NCBI RefSeq assembly: GCF_001672815.1
Contig: NZ_LZKK01000033.1
Location: 1-64,000, forward strand
Reading direction: 5' to 3'
DNA length: 64,000 nt
Origin: Mycobacterium sp. E796
GTDB lineage: Bacteria; Actinomycetota; Actinomycetes; Mycobacteriales; Mycobacteriaceae
Shown here: positions 35,284 to 45,338 of the stretch, in pieces
Numbering within the stretch: the stretch's first letter is position 1
Layout: each line of letters begins with the position of its first letter
Translations under genes and position numbers: made by a program
Notes under the pieces: model-generated
What the model saw: the letters and a program-made list of their open reading frames with translations, nothing else
Databases searched by the model: none
Told to the model about the DNA's origin: nothing

Positions 35284-36642
35284 GTGAACCGATTCGATGT
35301 CGTGGTGGTGGGTGCGCGCTGCGCCGGCTCGCCCCTGGCGACGATGCTCGCGCGCAGAGGGTTGAGCGTCTGTCTTATCGACCGCGCGCAGTTTCCGTCG
35401 GAGACGCCATCGACCCACATAATCCAGTCCAGCGGCGTGCAGGTGCTCGAGCAGCTCGGCGTGCTGGACGATGTCTTGGCGGCCGGCGCCGTACCGCTCG
35501 ACCGCATGACGATGGTGATCGACGACGCCGTTCGCATCGAGGCGACGGTCGACCCCGCGCTCAAGGCCCCCCGCGGCCTGTGCGTCCGGCGGGTGACGCT
35601 GGATGCGTTGCTGGTCGAGGCGGCGGCTGCGGCGGGCGCCGACGTCCGCACGGGTCTGCGCGTCACCAACCTCGTCACCGAAGGCGGGCGCATCACCGGG
35701 GTGGACACTGTCGCCGGCCCCATCAAGGCGCAGTTGGTGGTCGGCGCCGATGGGCGCCACTCGACGATCGCCGCGCTGGCCGGGGCTCGCGAATACCACG
35801 TTGCCGAGCCGGGAAAGATGTTTGCCTGGGCATATTTCGAGCAGGTGTGCGATCGGGAAGGGCACGCGCGGCTTGGGCGCCGCGGAGATCTGGCCTTTCT
35901 CGCCGGGCCCACCGACGGGGATCTCTACATGGCCGCGATCGGGATCGATATGGCGAAGCAAGCCGAGTTCCACGCGAATCGTGACGCGAACTTCGCCGCC
36001 GGTCTGCGAGCGTGGCCGGAACTCGCCGACGTGATCGGAGACGGGCGGCGCGTCGGGCCGATCCGGGTAGTGACGAAGTGGCACGGGTACTTCCGAGAGG
36101 CCTCCGGCCCCGGATGGGTTCTCGTCGGCGACGCCGGCCACTTCAAGGATCCATCGCCCGGGCAGGGCATCGGCGACGCGTTCCGCCAGGCCCGTCGGCT
36201 GGCCGATTCCATTGAGGGCGGGCTGGGCGACACGACTCCCGACGAGGCAATGCAGCGGTGGTGGCAGTGGCGCGACGATGACGCTTATGAAATGCACTGG
36301 ATGGCAAGCGATTTCGGTACGCCGGGTGCGTCGACGCCGTTCAATACCCGCTTGATGAAGGATATCGCCGCGGATCCCGAAGCCACACAGACGCTGCTTC
36401 GCGTCCTTAACCATGAAGTCCGCCCATCACAGCTCTTCACGACGCGCCGTGTCGTCCGGGCCGCCGCGCGCGCACTGCGGGATCGGCCGGACCGGCTGAT
36501 CGCAACGGCCAAGGAGATCGTCGCCGCCGGGAGGCGGGATTCGCTCCGTTCTCGGCAGGCGCGCATCGCAGCGCGGCGAGTCCCTAAGCCTCAGTCCGCG
36601 ATCGAAAATCCTGCCCTTGCCACCAGCCGACGGCGGCACTGA
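35284..36642 (+). CDS. FAD-dependent oxidoreductase (geranylgeranyl-reductase-like)
   Basis: The product has 452 residues from the GTG at 35284, which follows GGGGAG. The dinucleotide motif is VVVGARCAGSP, with Arg-Cys-Ala in place of the usual GGG/PAG. ADGRHSTIAALAG and VGDAGHFKDPSPGQGIGDAFRQAR complete the FAD fold. This subgroup includes many actinobacterial flavin monooxygenases/dehydrogenases of unknown substrate. The C-terminal 60 residues are basic. It overlaps the convergent small gene by 59 bp. Confidence 0.9.
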   Translation: MNRFDVVVVGARCAGSPLATMLARRGLSVCLIDRAQFPSETPSTHIIQSSGVQVLEQLGVLDDVLAAGAVPLDRMTMVIDDAVRIEATVDPALKAPRGLCVRRVTLDALLVEAAAAAGADVRTGLRVTNLVTEGGRITGVDTVAGPIKAQLVVGADGRHSTIAALAGAREYHVAEPGKMFAWAYFEQVCDREGHARLGRRGDLAFLAGPTDGDLYMAAIGIDMAKQAEFHANRDANFAAGLRAWPELADVIGDGRRVGPIRVVTKWHGYFREASGPGWVLVGDAGHFKDPSPGQGIGDAFRQARRLADSIEGGLGDTTPDEAMQRWWQWRDDDAYEMHWMASDFGTPGASTPFNTRLMKDIAADPEATQTLLRVLNHEVRPSQLFTTRRVVRAAARALRDRPDRLIATAKEIVAAGRRDSLRSRQARIAARRVPKPQSAIENPALATSRRRH

Positions 36643-36907
36643 TCCGCTCCGGGGGAGCACCGGCGTCGGTGCAGGTTTGCACGACAACCTCGGCAGAATC
36701 GGCGGCAAACACCCCGAACGCGTAGTCGTCCGCGGGAACCGCCACGGCCATGAGCAATCTGACCAGTCCACCGCGGGCCGACATTGCCGCGGCGTGGTCG
36801 TTGAGGCGCTGAGCGGTTTCGCCGATCCAGTGCGCGGGCGCGCGGGGGCCATACCACTCGACAAGAAATGAGTGTGTACCCGCGTCGATGGTCGCCACCC
36901 CGGCCAC
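36584..36907 (-). CDS. Small conserved-looking protein (unknown)
   Basis: This 107-residue protein starts at a GTG. It begins MAGVATIDAGTHSFLVEWYG and continues with an alternating pattern of helix and strand (AAQRLNDHAAAMSARG is not exact; the region near 30-45 is helical, then VRLLMAVAVPADDYAFGVF). This is compatible with a small ferredoxin-like alpha/beta fold. No signal or membrane segment. Function not recognised. It overlaps the end of the flavin oxidoreductase gene in convergent orientation, which weakens but does not exclude it. Confidence 0.65.
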   Translation of the reverse strand: MAGVATIDAGTHSFLVEWYGPRAPAHWIGETAQRLNDHAAAMSARGGLVRLLMAVAVPADDYAFGVFAADSAEVVVQTCTDAGAPPERISAAVGWWQGQDFRSRTEA

Positions 36908-36941
36908 GCTATAGACGATGGCGGCCGCTTACATCAGGGGT

Positions 36942-39701
36942 TTACCTACTCATATCCGATTCTGATCTCCAGACCTGGAGGGCTTGGTAGAGCTCCGCGC
37001 GCGAGCGGATGTTGAGCTTGCGGTAGACGCGGCTGAGGGTGACCTCCACCGTCTTGGGACTGACGAACAGCGCGGCGGCGATGTCGCGGTTGATCATGCC
37101 CGAGGCGGCCAGCTCCGCGACACGCTCTTCGGTCGCAGTTAATCCCTGCTCGCGCCGCCTGCCCGAGGCCCGACGCGCCAATTCGGCCTCGGCGCGGGCA
37201 GCCCACACCGTGGTACCGAGCTGCTGGAACGTCCGGAGGGCCTCGCGCAGGGTCGGAGTCGCATCGCGGCGCCGCTGGCGGCGTTGCAGCTGACCGAGCA
37301 ACAGCTGGGTGCGGGCGCGCTCGAACGGCATTGCCAAGCGTTCGTGCTCGGCCATGGCGAGCTCTGCGGTCGCGGCGGCGGCGGCGACATCGCCTTGTGC
37401 CGCCTGCAGCATCGCGCGGGATCGCATACCGACGGCCAGCGTCCACGCACGATCGAGCCGACGGCCGTTGCGCTCGAGGGCTTCAATCAATGGCTCGGCA
37501 TCTTCGAAGCGGCCCAGGCCGATCATCGCCTCCACGGCCTCGGGAACGAAAGAGGACGAGATGATCTCGCTGGTCTCCGGAAAACTCTGCACCATCGGTA
37601 TCAACGGTTCGAGCGCATTGAGAGCCGCTCGATAGTCACCACGTGACACCTCGGCAAACCCGGCCAATGTCGGGGGCCACTCGGCCAAACGCGTTGAGCC
37701 GCAGCGCTGGCCGGCCGCGATGGCCTCGCCCAGATCGCGATGGGCGTCGTCGAGTCGGCCGACGTAGGCGGCGACCGCAGCGCGCAGCGTCAGCGCGATA
37801 AACAGCGGTAAGTCACCGCCGAGCTGTGCCGCTCGTTCCATCGTCTCGTCGGCGATGCTGGCCGCGCTGTCCAGTCGGCCGAGCCAGATGTCAACCAAAA
37901 CAAGGTGAAAGGCGACGAAGATCAGCTCAGCTTCCTCGCCAAGGACGAGACATTGCTGACCTAGCTCCGCAAGGTCCGCACGCGCCTGCTCGAGTTCACC
38001 CGTCCAAGCGCGCAAGAGTGTCATCTGCACGTGAGGCCGGAACGGCACAGGAATGCGGGAGCCGGGCTCTTCCATCTCGACAGCTCGACGCAGGGCGGAA
38101 TGGTCGAAGCCCTGGCCACCCATGAAGTCCATCACCGCCCGCATCGAGAGGGCGGGGCTCAGCAGCGCCCTGACGCCGAGGCGCTCGGCGTCAGCCGCGG
38201 CCTGCTGAACACGCTCATAGGCATGCATCGGCCGCCCGGCGTTGAGGAGGGCGAACGATAGGCTGATCAAAACACTCACCCGTAAGTGCGCGTCATTACC
38301 GCTGTCGCGTAATGCGGCCTCGAGTACCTCGGCCGCCTCGGGGAAGCTGTCGTCATAGAGGCGCACCAACCCCAGCTGATGGAGAGCCTCGGCACGGATC
38401 GGGCCGGCGGGCAGCGCCGCCACGACACCCTCGAGGATTTGCCGCGCGCGTCCCGGGTCACTCGCGTCGAAATAATGTGTTGCACAACGAATTTTGCGCT
38501 GCGGGTCGTCGGCCCCGAGGCCGATGGCAAGCTCGAGCAGTTCCGCGGCAGCCGCCGGTGCCCCCCTGTCGCGCGCAGCGTCTGCCGCCGCGTCGAGGGC
38601 GGCCACCGTCTCTGGCTGTCCAGACGTGTCGGCCAGGGCGAGGTGGCGGGCGCGCAACTCGGGCTCGGCGACGAGTTCGGCCAGGCGCGCGTGCATTTCG
38701 CGCCGCCGCTGCGGCGCTGCCGCGCTGTAAACCCCGTGCGCCAAAATCGGGTGGGTGAATCGCAGCTGGTGCCCCTCGATGGCCACCAAGGCTTCGTTCT
38801 CTGCTTCACCGAGCGACCGCACTACCTCTTCCGGCGTCGAGTCGGTGGCGCGAGCCACCACCGGGACCGTCGGATCGGGAAGGCTGGCCATCGCAAGCAG
38901 CACATCTGGGGCACCAACCCGTCGAATCCTCGACTCAACTAGATCGGTGAGACTGCTAGGCAGGCCCAATTCGAAGGCGCGGCCGTGGGCACCGAGTTCC
39001 CGGACCAGTTCCAACGCGAAAAACGGATTCCCGCCGGAGATCTCATGAATACGCAACAACGTGGGACGGGCGACCGAGCGACCCAATCGCAGCAGCAAGA
39101 CCTGATGTAGTTCACCAACCGACAAGGGCCGCAGTCGGATTCGGAGCATCCCGTCGGGACTTAGCAGCTGCAGGCGTGAAGCGGCCTGCTCGGTGCGCGT
39201 CGTGCACAGCAACGCGGCCCGGGCCGGGAGCCGACGCGCGGCATAGGACACCGCGTTTGCGCTGGAGGTATCCATCCACTGCAGGTCGTCGATCGCAATG
39301 ATTACCGAATTTTCGGCGGCGAGCCGCTCGATGACCGTGACAAAGGCCGCCGCCACCGCTCGGGGATCGATGTTGTGGGCCTCGACGCGATGACGCAACA
39401 GCGCGCCGTCCAGGGCTTGCTGTTGCGGGATAGGCAAGTTCGCCCGAATCGAGTCGTCGACATCGCCGAGCAGGTCGGCCAACACGGTATAGGCCAACAC
39501 CGACTCGGCGGAAGCCGCACGACAGCTCAACACCCGGAACCCACGCGCGCTGGCGCGGCCTACCGCGTCCAACCAGAGCGTCGTCTTGCCGATGCCGGGC
39601 TCGCCCTGGATGACCAGTGCACATGACTCATGCGGCAGACAATCGAGAAATTCCGCAATGACTCGTTCTTCAGCTCGCCGTCCGACGACCTGCTCCGCCA
39701 T
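36942..39701 (-). CDS. Large ATPase-LuxR family regulator, paralogue A
   Basis: The 919-residue product starts at the ATG at 39701 (MAEQVVGRRAEERVIAEFLD). Walker A GEPGIGKT is at 33-40 and Walker B-like VIIAIDDLQW near 145-155. A long region of helical TPR-like repeats follows (about 350-840). The C-terminal LuxR HTH contains LTATEERVAELAASGM and SPKTVEVTLSRVYRKL. The layout is that of LAL/MalT-type regulators that bind ATP and a ligand before activating transcription. A homologue of similar size lies 2.7 kb upstream on the same strand, and both carry the same 18-bp upstream element. Confidence 0.94.
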   Translation of the reverse strand: MAEQVVGRRAEERVIAEFLDCLPHESCALVIQGEPGIGKTTLWLDAVGRASARGFRVLSCRAASAESVLAYTVLADLLGDVDDSIRANLPIPQQQALDGALLRHRVEAHNIDPRAVAAAFVTVIERLAAENSVIIAIDDLQWMDTSSANAVSYAARRLPARAALLCTTRTEQAASRLQLLSPDGMLRIRLRPLSVGELHQVLLLRLGRSVARPTLLRIHEISGGNPFFALELVRELGAHGRAFELGLPSSLTDLVESRIRRVGAPDVLLAMASLPDPTVPVVARATDSTPEEVVRSLGEAENEALVAIEGHQLRFTHPILAHGVYSAAAPQRRREMHARLAELVAEPELRARHLALADTSGQPETVAALDAAADAARDRGAPAAAAELLELAIGLGADDPQRKIRCATHYFDASDPGRARQILEGVVAALPAGPIRAEALHQLGLVRLYDDSFPEAAEVLEAALRDSGNDAHLRVSVLISLSFALLNAGRPMHAYERVQQAAADAERLGVRALLSPALSMRAVMDFMGGQGFDHSALRRAVEMEEPGSRIPVPFRPHVQMTLLRAWTGELEQARADLAELGQQCLVLGEEAELIFVAFHLVLVDIWLGRLDSAASIADETMERAAQLGGDLPLFIALTLRAAVAAYVGRLDDAHRDLGEAIAAGQRCGSTRLAEWPPTLAGFAEVSRGDYRAALNALEPLIPMVQSFPETSEIISSSFVPEAVEAMIGLGRFEDAEPLIEALERNGRRLDRAWTLAVGMRSRAMLQAAQGDVAAAAATAELAMAEHERLAMPFERARTQLLLGQLQRRQRRRDATPTLREALRTFQQLGTTVWAARAEAELARRASGRRREQGLTATEERVAELAASGMINRDIAAALFVSPKTVEVTLSRVYRKLNIRSRAELYQALQVWRSESDMSR

Positions 39702-39750
39702 GTCGAATCCCCACGCCCAGCCGCGCCCGTCATCGTATGCACCACTGCCT

Positions 39751-39768
39751 TTAGACAGGCTAAGACAG
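39751..39768 (-). promoter_or_regulatory. Shared 18-bp upstream element of LuxR paralogue A
   Basis: On the gene strand the element reads CTGTCTTAGCCTGTCTAA, two CTGTCT hexamers whose starts are 10 bp apart. It ends about 50 bp before the start codon. The same 18 bp, followed on the far side by GCGCG and TTTGGCGC, occurs upstream of paralogue B. Likely a common promoter or activator site. Confidence 0.65.
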
Positions 39769-39824
39769 AGCGCGCCGTTTGGCGCTCCATCTGGGCTTCG
39801 CGGCGGGTGTGGGGAGCCCTGCCG

Positions 39825-40913
39825 TCAGGACATCGTCGCCGGCGCGGGGGAGCGGTGGTGTCGAGCTTGGTTTCCGCCGCATCTCTTGGCTTCGTACATG
39901 GCGGTGTCGGCATCGGCGACCAGCTGGCGCAGCGCTTGTTCGACGTCGTCGCAGCCCACGCTGCGCAACGGCAGGGTGGCGGTCCCCACGCTGGCCGTTA
40001 CCGACGCGGGAATCGCCTCAACCGCTTTGCAGAACTTATGACCCCATCCCCGCGGCCGTTGTGTCGCGACGACGTCTGCGATCAGGAATTCCTCTCCGCC
40101 GACGCGGCCGACGACCGCACTCTCTCGGCACACGGCGGTTATCGCGCGGGCCGCCGCGACGAGCGCCTCGTCGCCCGCGGCATGTCCTCTGCTGTCGTTG
40201 ACCGCTTTGAAGCGGTCTAGGTCGACCATCGCCACCGCCAGGAACATGTGGTCGTGGCCGGCAAGCATCCGGCCGATGATGGCGCGATCGCAGGCGCGCC
40301 GATTCAGCAGACCGGTGAGCGGGTCGCGGTCGGCGCGTAACAGATCTACGCCCAGCGCCCGGACGACGATATGGATAGCGAAGGGCACGATCACGTTGAG
40401 TTCGAGAACCAGAAAGTAGCCAGTGAGGGCCAGCGTCGTCTCGCCAGCCATGACCAGGCGAGCCACCTCGACACCGCCCGCCGCGCCGGCCAGCAAGAAA
40501 TTCACGACCATATATCGGGCGGTGTGGAAAAACGCGAGGTAACCGCCCGACACGGCCAAGGCCGAGCATGCCATCAGCGCGACCATCGGCCGGGTCTGCG
40601 TCACGCAGCCGATCACGATGCTGGCGCTGCCCGTCATCGCAAAGAAGATCGATTGGCGGCGCGTGGGCCAGCGGGTCAGCCAGAGCGCCGCCATGACTAG
40701 CCCCATCAATCCGGCCAGCACCGACACCGCCAGCGTGAGGCCCGGGAAAAACGGCGTCACTCCCAACAGGACGTTTGCCGGCCATAAGGCCAGCGATGCC
40801 GAAACCCCCGCCATCAGGCGGCGCGTGGGGGTGCTCAGTCCGTGAGCCTGCAGGTAACCAGTCAGCCAGTCGAAGTGGTCAGGCCGTCGCCACGACGCCG
40901 CCAACCAACTCAT
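39825..40913 (-). CDS. Membrane GGDEF diguanylate cyclase
   Basis: The product has 362 residues from the ATG at 40913, chosen for GGGAAGG upstream. About six membrane helices span residues 35-190. The GGDEF domain has DPLTGLLNRRACD near 197-209, VDLDRFKAVND, and the catalytic GGEEF at 272-276. The I-site position reads RESA instead of RxxD, so product inhibition is probably absent. It lies between the two LuxR paralogues on the same strand. Confidence 0.93.
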   Translation of the reverse strand: MSWLAASWRRPDHFDWLTGYLQAHGLSTPTRRLMAGVSASLALWPANVLLGVTPFFPGLTLAVSVLAGLMGLVMAALWLTRWPTRRQSIFFAMTGSASIVIGCVTQTRPMVALMACSALAVSGGYLAFFHTARYMVVNFLLAGAAGGVEVARLVMAGETTLALTGYFLVLELNVIVPFAIHIVVRALGVDLLRADRDPLTGLLNRRACDRAIIGRMLAGHDHMFLAVAMVDLDRFKAVNDSRGHAAGDEALVAAARAITAVCRESAVVGRVGGEEFLIADVVATQRPRGWGHKFCKAVEAIPASVTASVGTATLPLRSVGCDDVEQALRQLVADADTAMYEAKRCGGNQARHHRSPAPATMS

Positions 40914-41169
40914 CGCGAGCCTTCCCAACTGTGTGCATTCATCGACCGACGTCGCTGAAACTGGGCTTGGATTTCTACCAAAGTAAACCGGATGGCGCGA
41001 ATTGGGGAGACCAATTCGGGAACGCCGTTCTCGCGCAAATGCGCGCCCAAAACACCTGGTCTAAGCGAAAACCGCAGAATTCGATCCGGTCGACTTCATT
41101 CGGCGCCCGTACCGGAAAATGGGTTTCTTGAACGCCGGTTTGACGTACCCGAGGGCTGCGCGGCGATTG

Positions 41170-41646
41170 TCAATTCGCGACGGATTTTTCCAGGGCCGCC
41201 AGCGACGCGGCGAGGTAGTCCTCGCCGAACATCGGCATCTCGCCGACGCGCTCGCGGAAGTCCCGCGGCGTACCGCTCCAGTCGTAGGTGAGGGTGACGT
41301 CGGTGCCGTCCCCGTTCGGTGCGAGGTCGTAGCGCCAGAACCAGCCGCCGGGATTGTGGTTGCCGGCCTCGTCGAGCTGGCCCGGGATCCACCCGATCGC
41401 GCGGTCCTTGTCGAACACGTTCACCAGGTTGTGGACGACATAGTGACCGCCGGCCTGGGTGAGGAACATGTTCATCGCGAACATCTGTCCCAGGCCGGTG
41501 ATCGGTCTGGTGTCCACCGCGTCGCGGACCCAGTCGGTGGGCTCGGTGTTGCAGTGGCGGGCGGGGTCGGCGAGGACGCTGAAAATCTGGTCCGGCCTCG
41601 CGGCGATGGTGCGGGTGACGACGAAGCGTTCGGTGGTCGTGGTCAT
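41170..41646 (-). CDS. SRPBCC family protein (polyketide cyclase/AHSA1-like)
   Basis: The 158-residue product starts MTTTTERFVVTRTIAARPDQ, with the START-like helix-grip pattern: IFSVLADPARHCNT, then WRYDLAPNGDGTDVTLTYDW and a long C-terminal helix. Its ATG overlaps the stop of the DUF899 gene as ATGA, so the two are translationally coupled. Such proteins bind hydrophobic ligands; the ligand is unknown. Confidence 0.88.
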   Translation of the reverse strand: MTTTTERFVVTRTIAARPDQIFSVLADPARHCNTEPTDWVRDAVDTRPITGLGQMFAMNMFLTQAGGHYVVHNLVNVFDKDRAIGWIPGQLDEAGNHNPGGWFWRYDLAPNGDGTDVTLTYDWSGTPRDFRERVGEMPMFGEDYLAASLAALEKSVAN

Positions 41647-42341
41647 GCGTTGTCCTTGGGTCCATAGGCCGCGGCGATATCGGGGGAACCGAGCCAACCC
41701 GAGTATGTCGGCCGGGAGGGCCAGCCTGCGGGCGAATCGAGCCATTCCTCCTGCCGGCCCCACGGCAGGATGTCGATCAGCCCGAACGAGTGGCTGAGCT
41801 GCTCGGTGCCCCGCCCGTTCGTATGCCAGGTGCGGTACACGGTGTCGCCGTCGCGAAGGAACACGTTGACCCCGAAGCCCCCGCCCGGCGGGGCATCCAT
41901 GTCGGCTCCGAACGAGCTCTCCGACGACGAATACCACTCCATCCGGTTACCGACCTTGCGCTTGTAGGCGAGTGCCTCGTCGATCGGTCCGTTGGTGACG
42001 ATGACGAACCGGGCGTCGTAATTGTCGAGGAACTCGAGCCGGGTGAACTGCGACGTGAAGCCCGTGCACCCACCGCACTGCCACTCGGCGCCGTCGGACC
42101 ACATGTGGTGATAGACGATGAGCTGCGAACGGCCGTCGAACACATCGGCCAGGCGGACGGGTCCGTCGGCCCCGATCAGGGTGTAGTCGGGCAATTGGAC
42201 CATGGGCAGCCGGCGTCGCTGGGCGGCGATCGCATCAAGCTCCCGGGTGGCGGCCTTCTCACGCTTGCGCAGATCGTCGAGCGCCGCGCGCCAGGTCCGC
42301 TGGTCAGCGATTGGTGGTAGTGCCGTGTTGGTGGAGGGCAT
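41643..42341 (-). CDS. DUF899 thioredoxin-like protein
   Basis: The product has 232 residues from the ATG at 42341, with AAAGAGG upstream. It contains the DUF899 signature: LPMVQLPDYTLIGADGPVRL, then LIVYHHMWSDGAEWQCGGCTGF with a CxxC at the redox position, and SFGLIDILPWGRQEEW. The family adopts a thioredoxin-like fold and its substrates are unknown. It lies 72 bp downstream of LuxR paralogue B and is coupled to the SRPBCC gene, so all three may be one transcript. Confidence 0.9.
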   Translation of the reverse strand: MPSTNTALPPIADQRTWRAALDDLRKREKAATRELDAIAAQRRRLPMVQLPDYTLIGADGPVRLADVFDGRSQLIVYHHMWSDGAEWQCGGCTGFTSQFTRLEFLDNYDARFVIVTNGPIDEALAYKRKVGNRMEWYSSSESSFGADMDAPPGGGFGVNVFLRDGDTVYRTWHTNGRGTEQLSHSFGLIDILPWGRQEEWLDSPAGWPSRPTYSGWLGSPDIAAAYGPKDNA

Positions 42342-42413
42342 GGGATTCAACCTCTTTCTTGGCGCTGTCGATTACTCCGATCTCAGAGTTATGACTGCCG
42401 GCACGCCCGGAAC

Positions 42414-45182
42414 TCATCGCTGATGATCGGGCACATCTGCTTTCCACGCTTGCAGTGCCTGGTAGAGCTCCGCGCGCGAGTGGATGTTGAGTTTGCGATA
42501 GACACGACCGAGGTTGACCTCCACCGTCTTCGGACTGACGAACAGCGCGGCGGCGATGTCGCGGTTGGTCATGCCCGAGGCGGCCAACTCGGCGACACGC
42601 TCTTCGGTCGCGGTCAATCCCGGCCCGCGCGCTCTGCCCTGGATGCCGCGTGCCAGTTCGGCTTCGGCACGGGCGGCCCACGCCGAGGCGCCGAGCCGGC
42701 GAAATGTCTCCAATACCTGGTGCAGGGTCGCGGCGGCGGTGTCGCGACGCCGTTGTCGGCGTTGCAGCTGACCGAGCAATAGTTGGGTGCGCGCCCGCTC
42801 GAATGGCATCGGCAGCCGTTCGTGCTCGGCCATGGCGTGCTTGGTGCTCGAGGTGGCCGCCCGAAGATCGCCGCGCCCCGCCTGCAACATGGCCCGGCCG
42901 CGCGTGCCAGTGGCCAGCATCCAGGGACGATCCAATCGTCGGCCGTTGCGCTCAAGGGCTTCGACCAACGGCTCGGCGTCATCGAAGCGTCCCAGACCGG
43001 TCAACGCCTCGATGGCGTCAGGAAGAAAGGGCGCGACAAAGATCTCGGTGCCCTCCGGCGCCTCTTTGAAGGTATCCAGCAGGGGCTCAAGTGTTTTCAG
43101 CGCGGCGTCGTAGTCACCGACGGAGACATCGAGAAAGCCCAGGGTTGTGATCGGCCACACCGTCACCAAGCCGGGGGAATCACACCGCGCGCCGACGGCG
43201 AGGGCCTCGGCGGCGTCGCGCCGGGCCTCGTGCTCCGCACCGGTGTACGCCGCGATGGCGGCCCGCAGCATGAGGGCCACCGCTAGCGGTAGGTCCCGGC
43301 CCAGCTGTAGCGCGCGCTCCATGGCGTCGTCCGCGATCAGCGTTGCCTCGGCGAAGTCGCTGCGCCAAATCTCGTTGAGACCGCTGTGGAACGCGAACAG
43401 CAGGAGTTCGCTCTCCTCGCCGCGCTCTATGTGGCTGCGTCGCATCGCCTGCAATTCCAGTCGCGCCCGGTCGAGGCGACCGGTTCCGGCAGCCAGGATC
43501 GCGCTGTGCATCCTCGGGCTGAGCTGAGCCGAGACCGGGACTTGTGGATCCGCCAGCTCGAGTGCGCGCTGCAGACGTGGCTCGTCGAGGCCGGCGCCGA
43601 GCAGAAACCGCACCAGGACCTGCATGCCCAACGCCTGGCTCAGGAGGTCGGGTTGTCCGTGCGCCTCCGCGCTGGCGACGGCGTCGTCGACGCTCAGCGC
43701 GGCACGATCGCGCTGGCCGAGATTGAGGAGCGCGAATGACAGCGGGACCAAGATCAGGGTGCGCAACGCGAGATCGTTTCCCACGTCGCCGAGCGCGCGG
43801 TCCAGCAGTTCGGCGGCCTCATGCGAGCTGCCGTCCAGCAGGCTCCATTGCCCCAGGAGGCGCAAGGCCGCCGCCCGCAGTCTTCCCGGCGCGGGTCGGT
43901 CAACCGTTTCCTCCAGCACGGCCCGGGCGCGCTCGGCGTCTCCGGCGTTGAAATGGTAAGTGGCCGATTGGATCCGGCGTTCAGGTGTATCCCCGCCGAG
44001 ACCGATCGCCAGCTCCAGCAGTTCGGCCGCGGCGGCGGGGGCTCCGCGGCTGCGCGCCAGTTCCGCCGCGGCGTCGAGCGCTTCAATGGTTTGGGGCTCA
44101 CCGGTCGCGTCCGACAGGGCAAGGTGGCGGGCGCGCAACTCGGGCTCGTCAACGAGTTCGGCAAGACGGCGGTGCATTTCGCGGCGGCGGTAAGCCGACG
44201 CCCCACCGTAGACACCGTGCGCCAGGATCGGATGCGTAAAGCGAAGCTGATTTCCTTCGATGGCCACCACGGCTTGAATCTCGGCTTCACCGAGTAACTC
44301 TGCCACTTGATCCGGTGTCAAGTCCGTGGCACGCGCGACCAAGGGCATCGTTGGAGCGGGCAGGCTGGCCATCGCCAGCAGCACGTCCTCGGCACCGACC
44401 CGGCCGATCCTCGAACGGACCACCTCGTTGAGGCTGCTCGGCAGGCTCAACACGGTGCCGCGGCTCTGGGCGCCGAGTTCCCGGGCCAACTCCAACGCGA
44501 AAAACGGGTTCCCGCCGGCGATCTGGTGAATACGCAATAAGGCGGGGCGGGCGACCGAGCGACCAAGCCGAAGTACCATGACCTGGTGCAATTCGCCAAC
44601 CGTCAACGGCCGCAGTCGGATTCGTTGCACTCCATCGGGACTGGGCAACTGCAGGCGCGCCGCCGCCTCTTCAGTACGCGTCGTGCACACCATGGCCGCC
44701 CCGGGCGGAAGCCGCCGCGCGGCATACGCCACCACGCTCGCACTGGACGTGTCGACCCACTGCAAGTCGTCGATCGCTAGTACCAGCGGATTTTCGGTGG
44801 CGAGCCGGCCGATGACGGTCACAAACGCCGCCGCCACCGCCCCGGGGTCGATGTCGTGTGCTTCGATTCGGCGACGCAGCAGCGCCCCGTCCAACGCTTC
44901 CTGCTGGGGGACCGGCAGGTCGGCCAATATTGAATCGTCGACATCGCTGAGCAGATCGCCCAACACCGTATAAGCCAACACGGATTCGGCGGAGGCCGCG
45001 CGACAGCTCAGCGCGCGGAAACCGCGGCTGCGAGCCCGGTCTACGGCGTCCAACCACAGGGTGGTCTTGCCGATGCCGGGCTCGCCCTCGATGACGAGGG
45101 CGCAAGCCTCATGCGGCACGCGATCGAGAAAGTCGATGACGGCCTGTTCTTCAGCTCGCCGTCCGACGACTCGCTCTGCCAT
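42414..45182 (-). CDS. Large ATPase-LuxR family regulator, paralogue B
   Basis: The product has 922 residues from the ATG at 45182; the frame is open further upstream, but the start MAERVVGRRAEEQAVIDFLD aligns with paralogue A. Both ATGs are preceded by a similar GGGGATTCGA leader. Walker A GEPGIGKT is at 33-40, Walker B-like LVLAIDDLQWVD near 145-156, TPR-like helices fill the middle, and the LuxR HTH is at the end (LTATEERVAELAASGM, VEVNLGRVYRKL). It is highly similar to paralogue A along its whole length, a clear duplication. Confidence 0.94.
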   Translation of the reverse strand: MAERVVGRRAEEQAVIDFLDRVPHEACALVIEGEPGIGKTTLWLDAVDRARSRGFRALSCRAASAESVLAYTVLGDLLSDVDDSILADLPVPQQEALDGALLRRRIEAHDIDPGAVAAAFVTVIGRLATENPLVLAIDDLQWVDTSSASVVAYAARRLPPGAAMVCTTRTEEAAARLQLPSPDGVQRIRLRPLTVGELHQVMVLRLGRSVARPALLRIHQIAGGNPFFALELARELGAQSRGTVLSLPSSLNEVVRSRIGRVGAEDVLLAMASLPAPTMPLVARATDLTPDQVAELLGEAEIQAVVAIEGNQLRFTHPILAHGVYGGASAYRRREMHRRLAELVDEPELRARHLALSDATGEPQTIEALDAAAELARSRGAPAAAAELLELAIGLGGDTPERRIQSATYHFNAGDAERARAVLEETVDRPAPGRLRAAALRLLGQWSLLDGSSHEAAELLDRALGDVGNDLALRTLILVPLSFALLNLGQRDRAALSVDDAVASAEAHGQPDLLSQALGMQVLVRFLLGAGLDEPRLQRALELADPQVPVSAQLSPRMHSAILAAGTGRLDRARLELQAMRRSHIERGEESELLLFAFHSGLNEIWRSDFAEATLIADDAMERALQLGRDLPLAVALMLRAAIAAYTGAEHEARRDAAEALAVGARCDSPGLVTVWPITTLGFLDVSVGDYDAALKTLEPLLDTFKEAPEGTEIFVAPFLPDAIEALTGLGRFDDAEPLVEALERNGRRLDRPWMLATGTRGRAMLQAGRGDLRAATSSTKHAMAEHERLPMPFERARTQLLLGQLQRRQRRRDTAAATLHQVLETFRRLGASAWAARAEAELARGIQGRARGPGLTATEERVAELAASGMTNRDIAAALFVSPKTVEVNLGRVYRKLNIHSRAELYQALQAWKADVPDHQR

Positions 45183-45338
45183 ATCGAATCCCCGCGTCCG
45201 AACCGTCAGACCGATACGCCGGCATGCGGGGAATTTGACGGCTGCCGTTGCCAAGGCCCGACACCGACGCCCATATTCCCGGCAACCTTCCGCTCACCGG
45301 CGCACCTCGCGGCGCCGCCCTGCGGGAACGACTATCCA

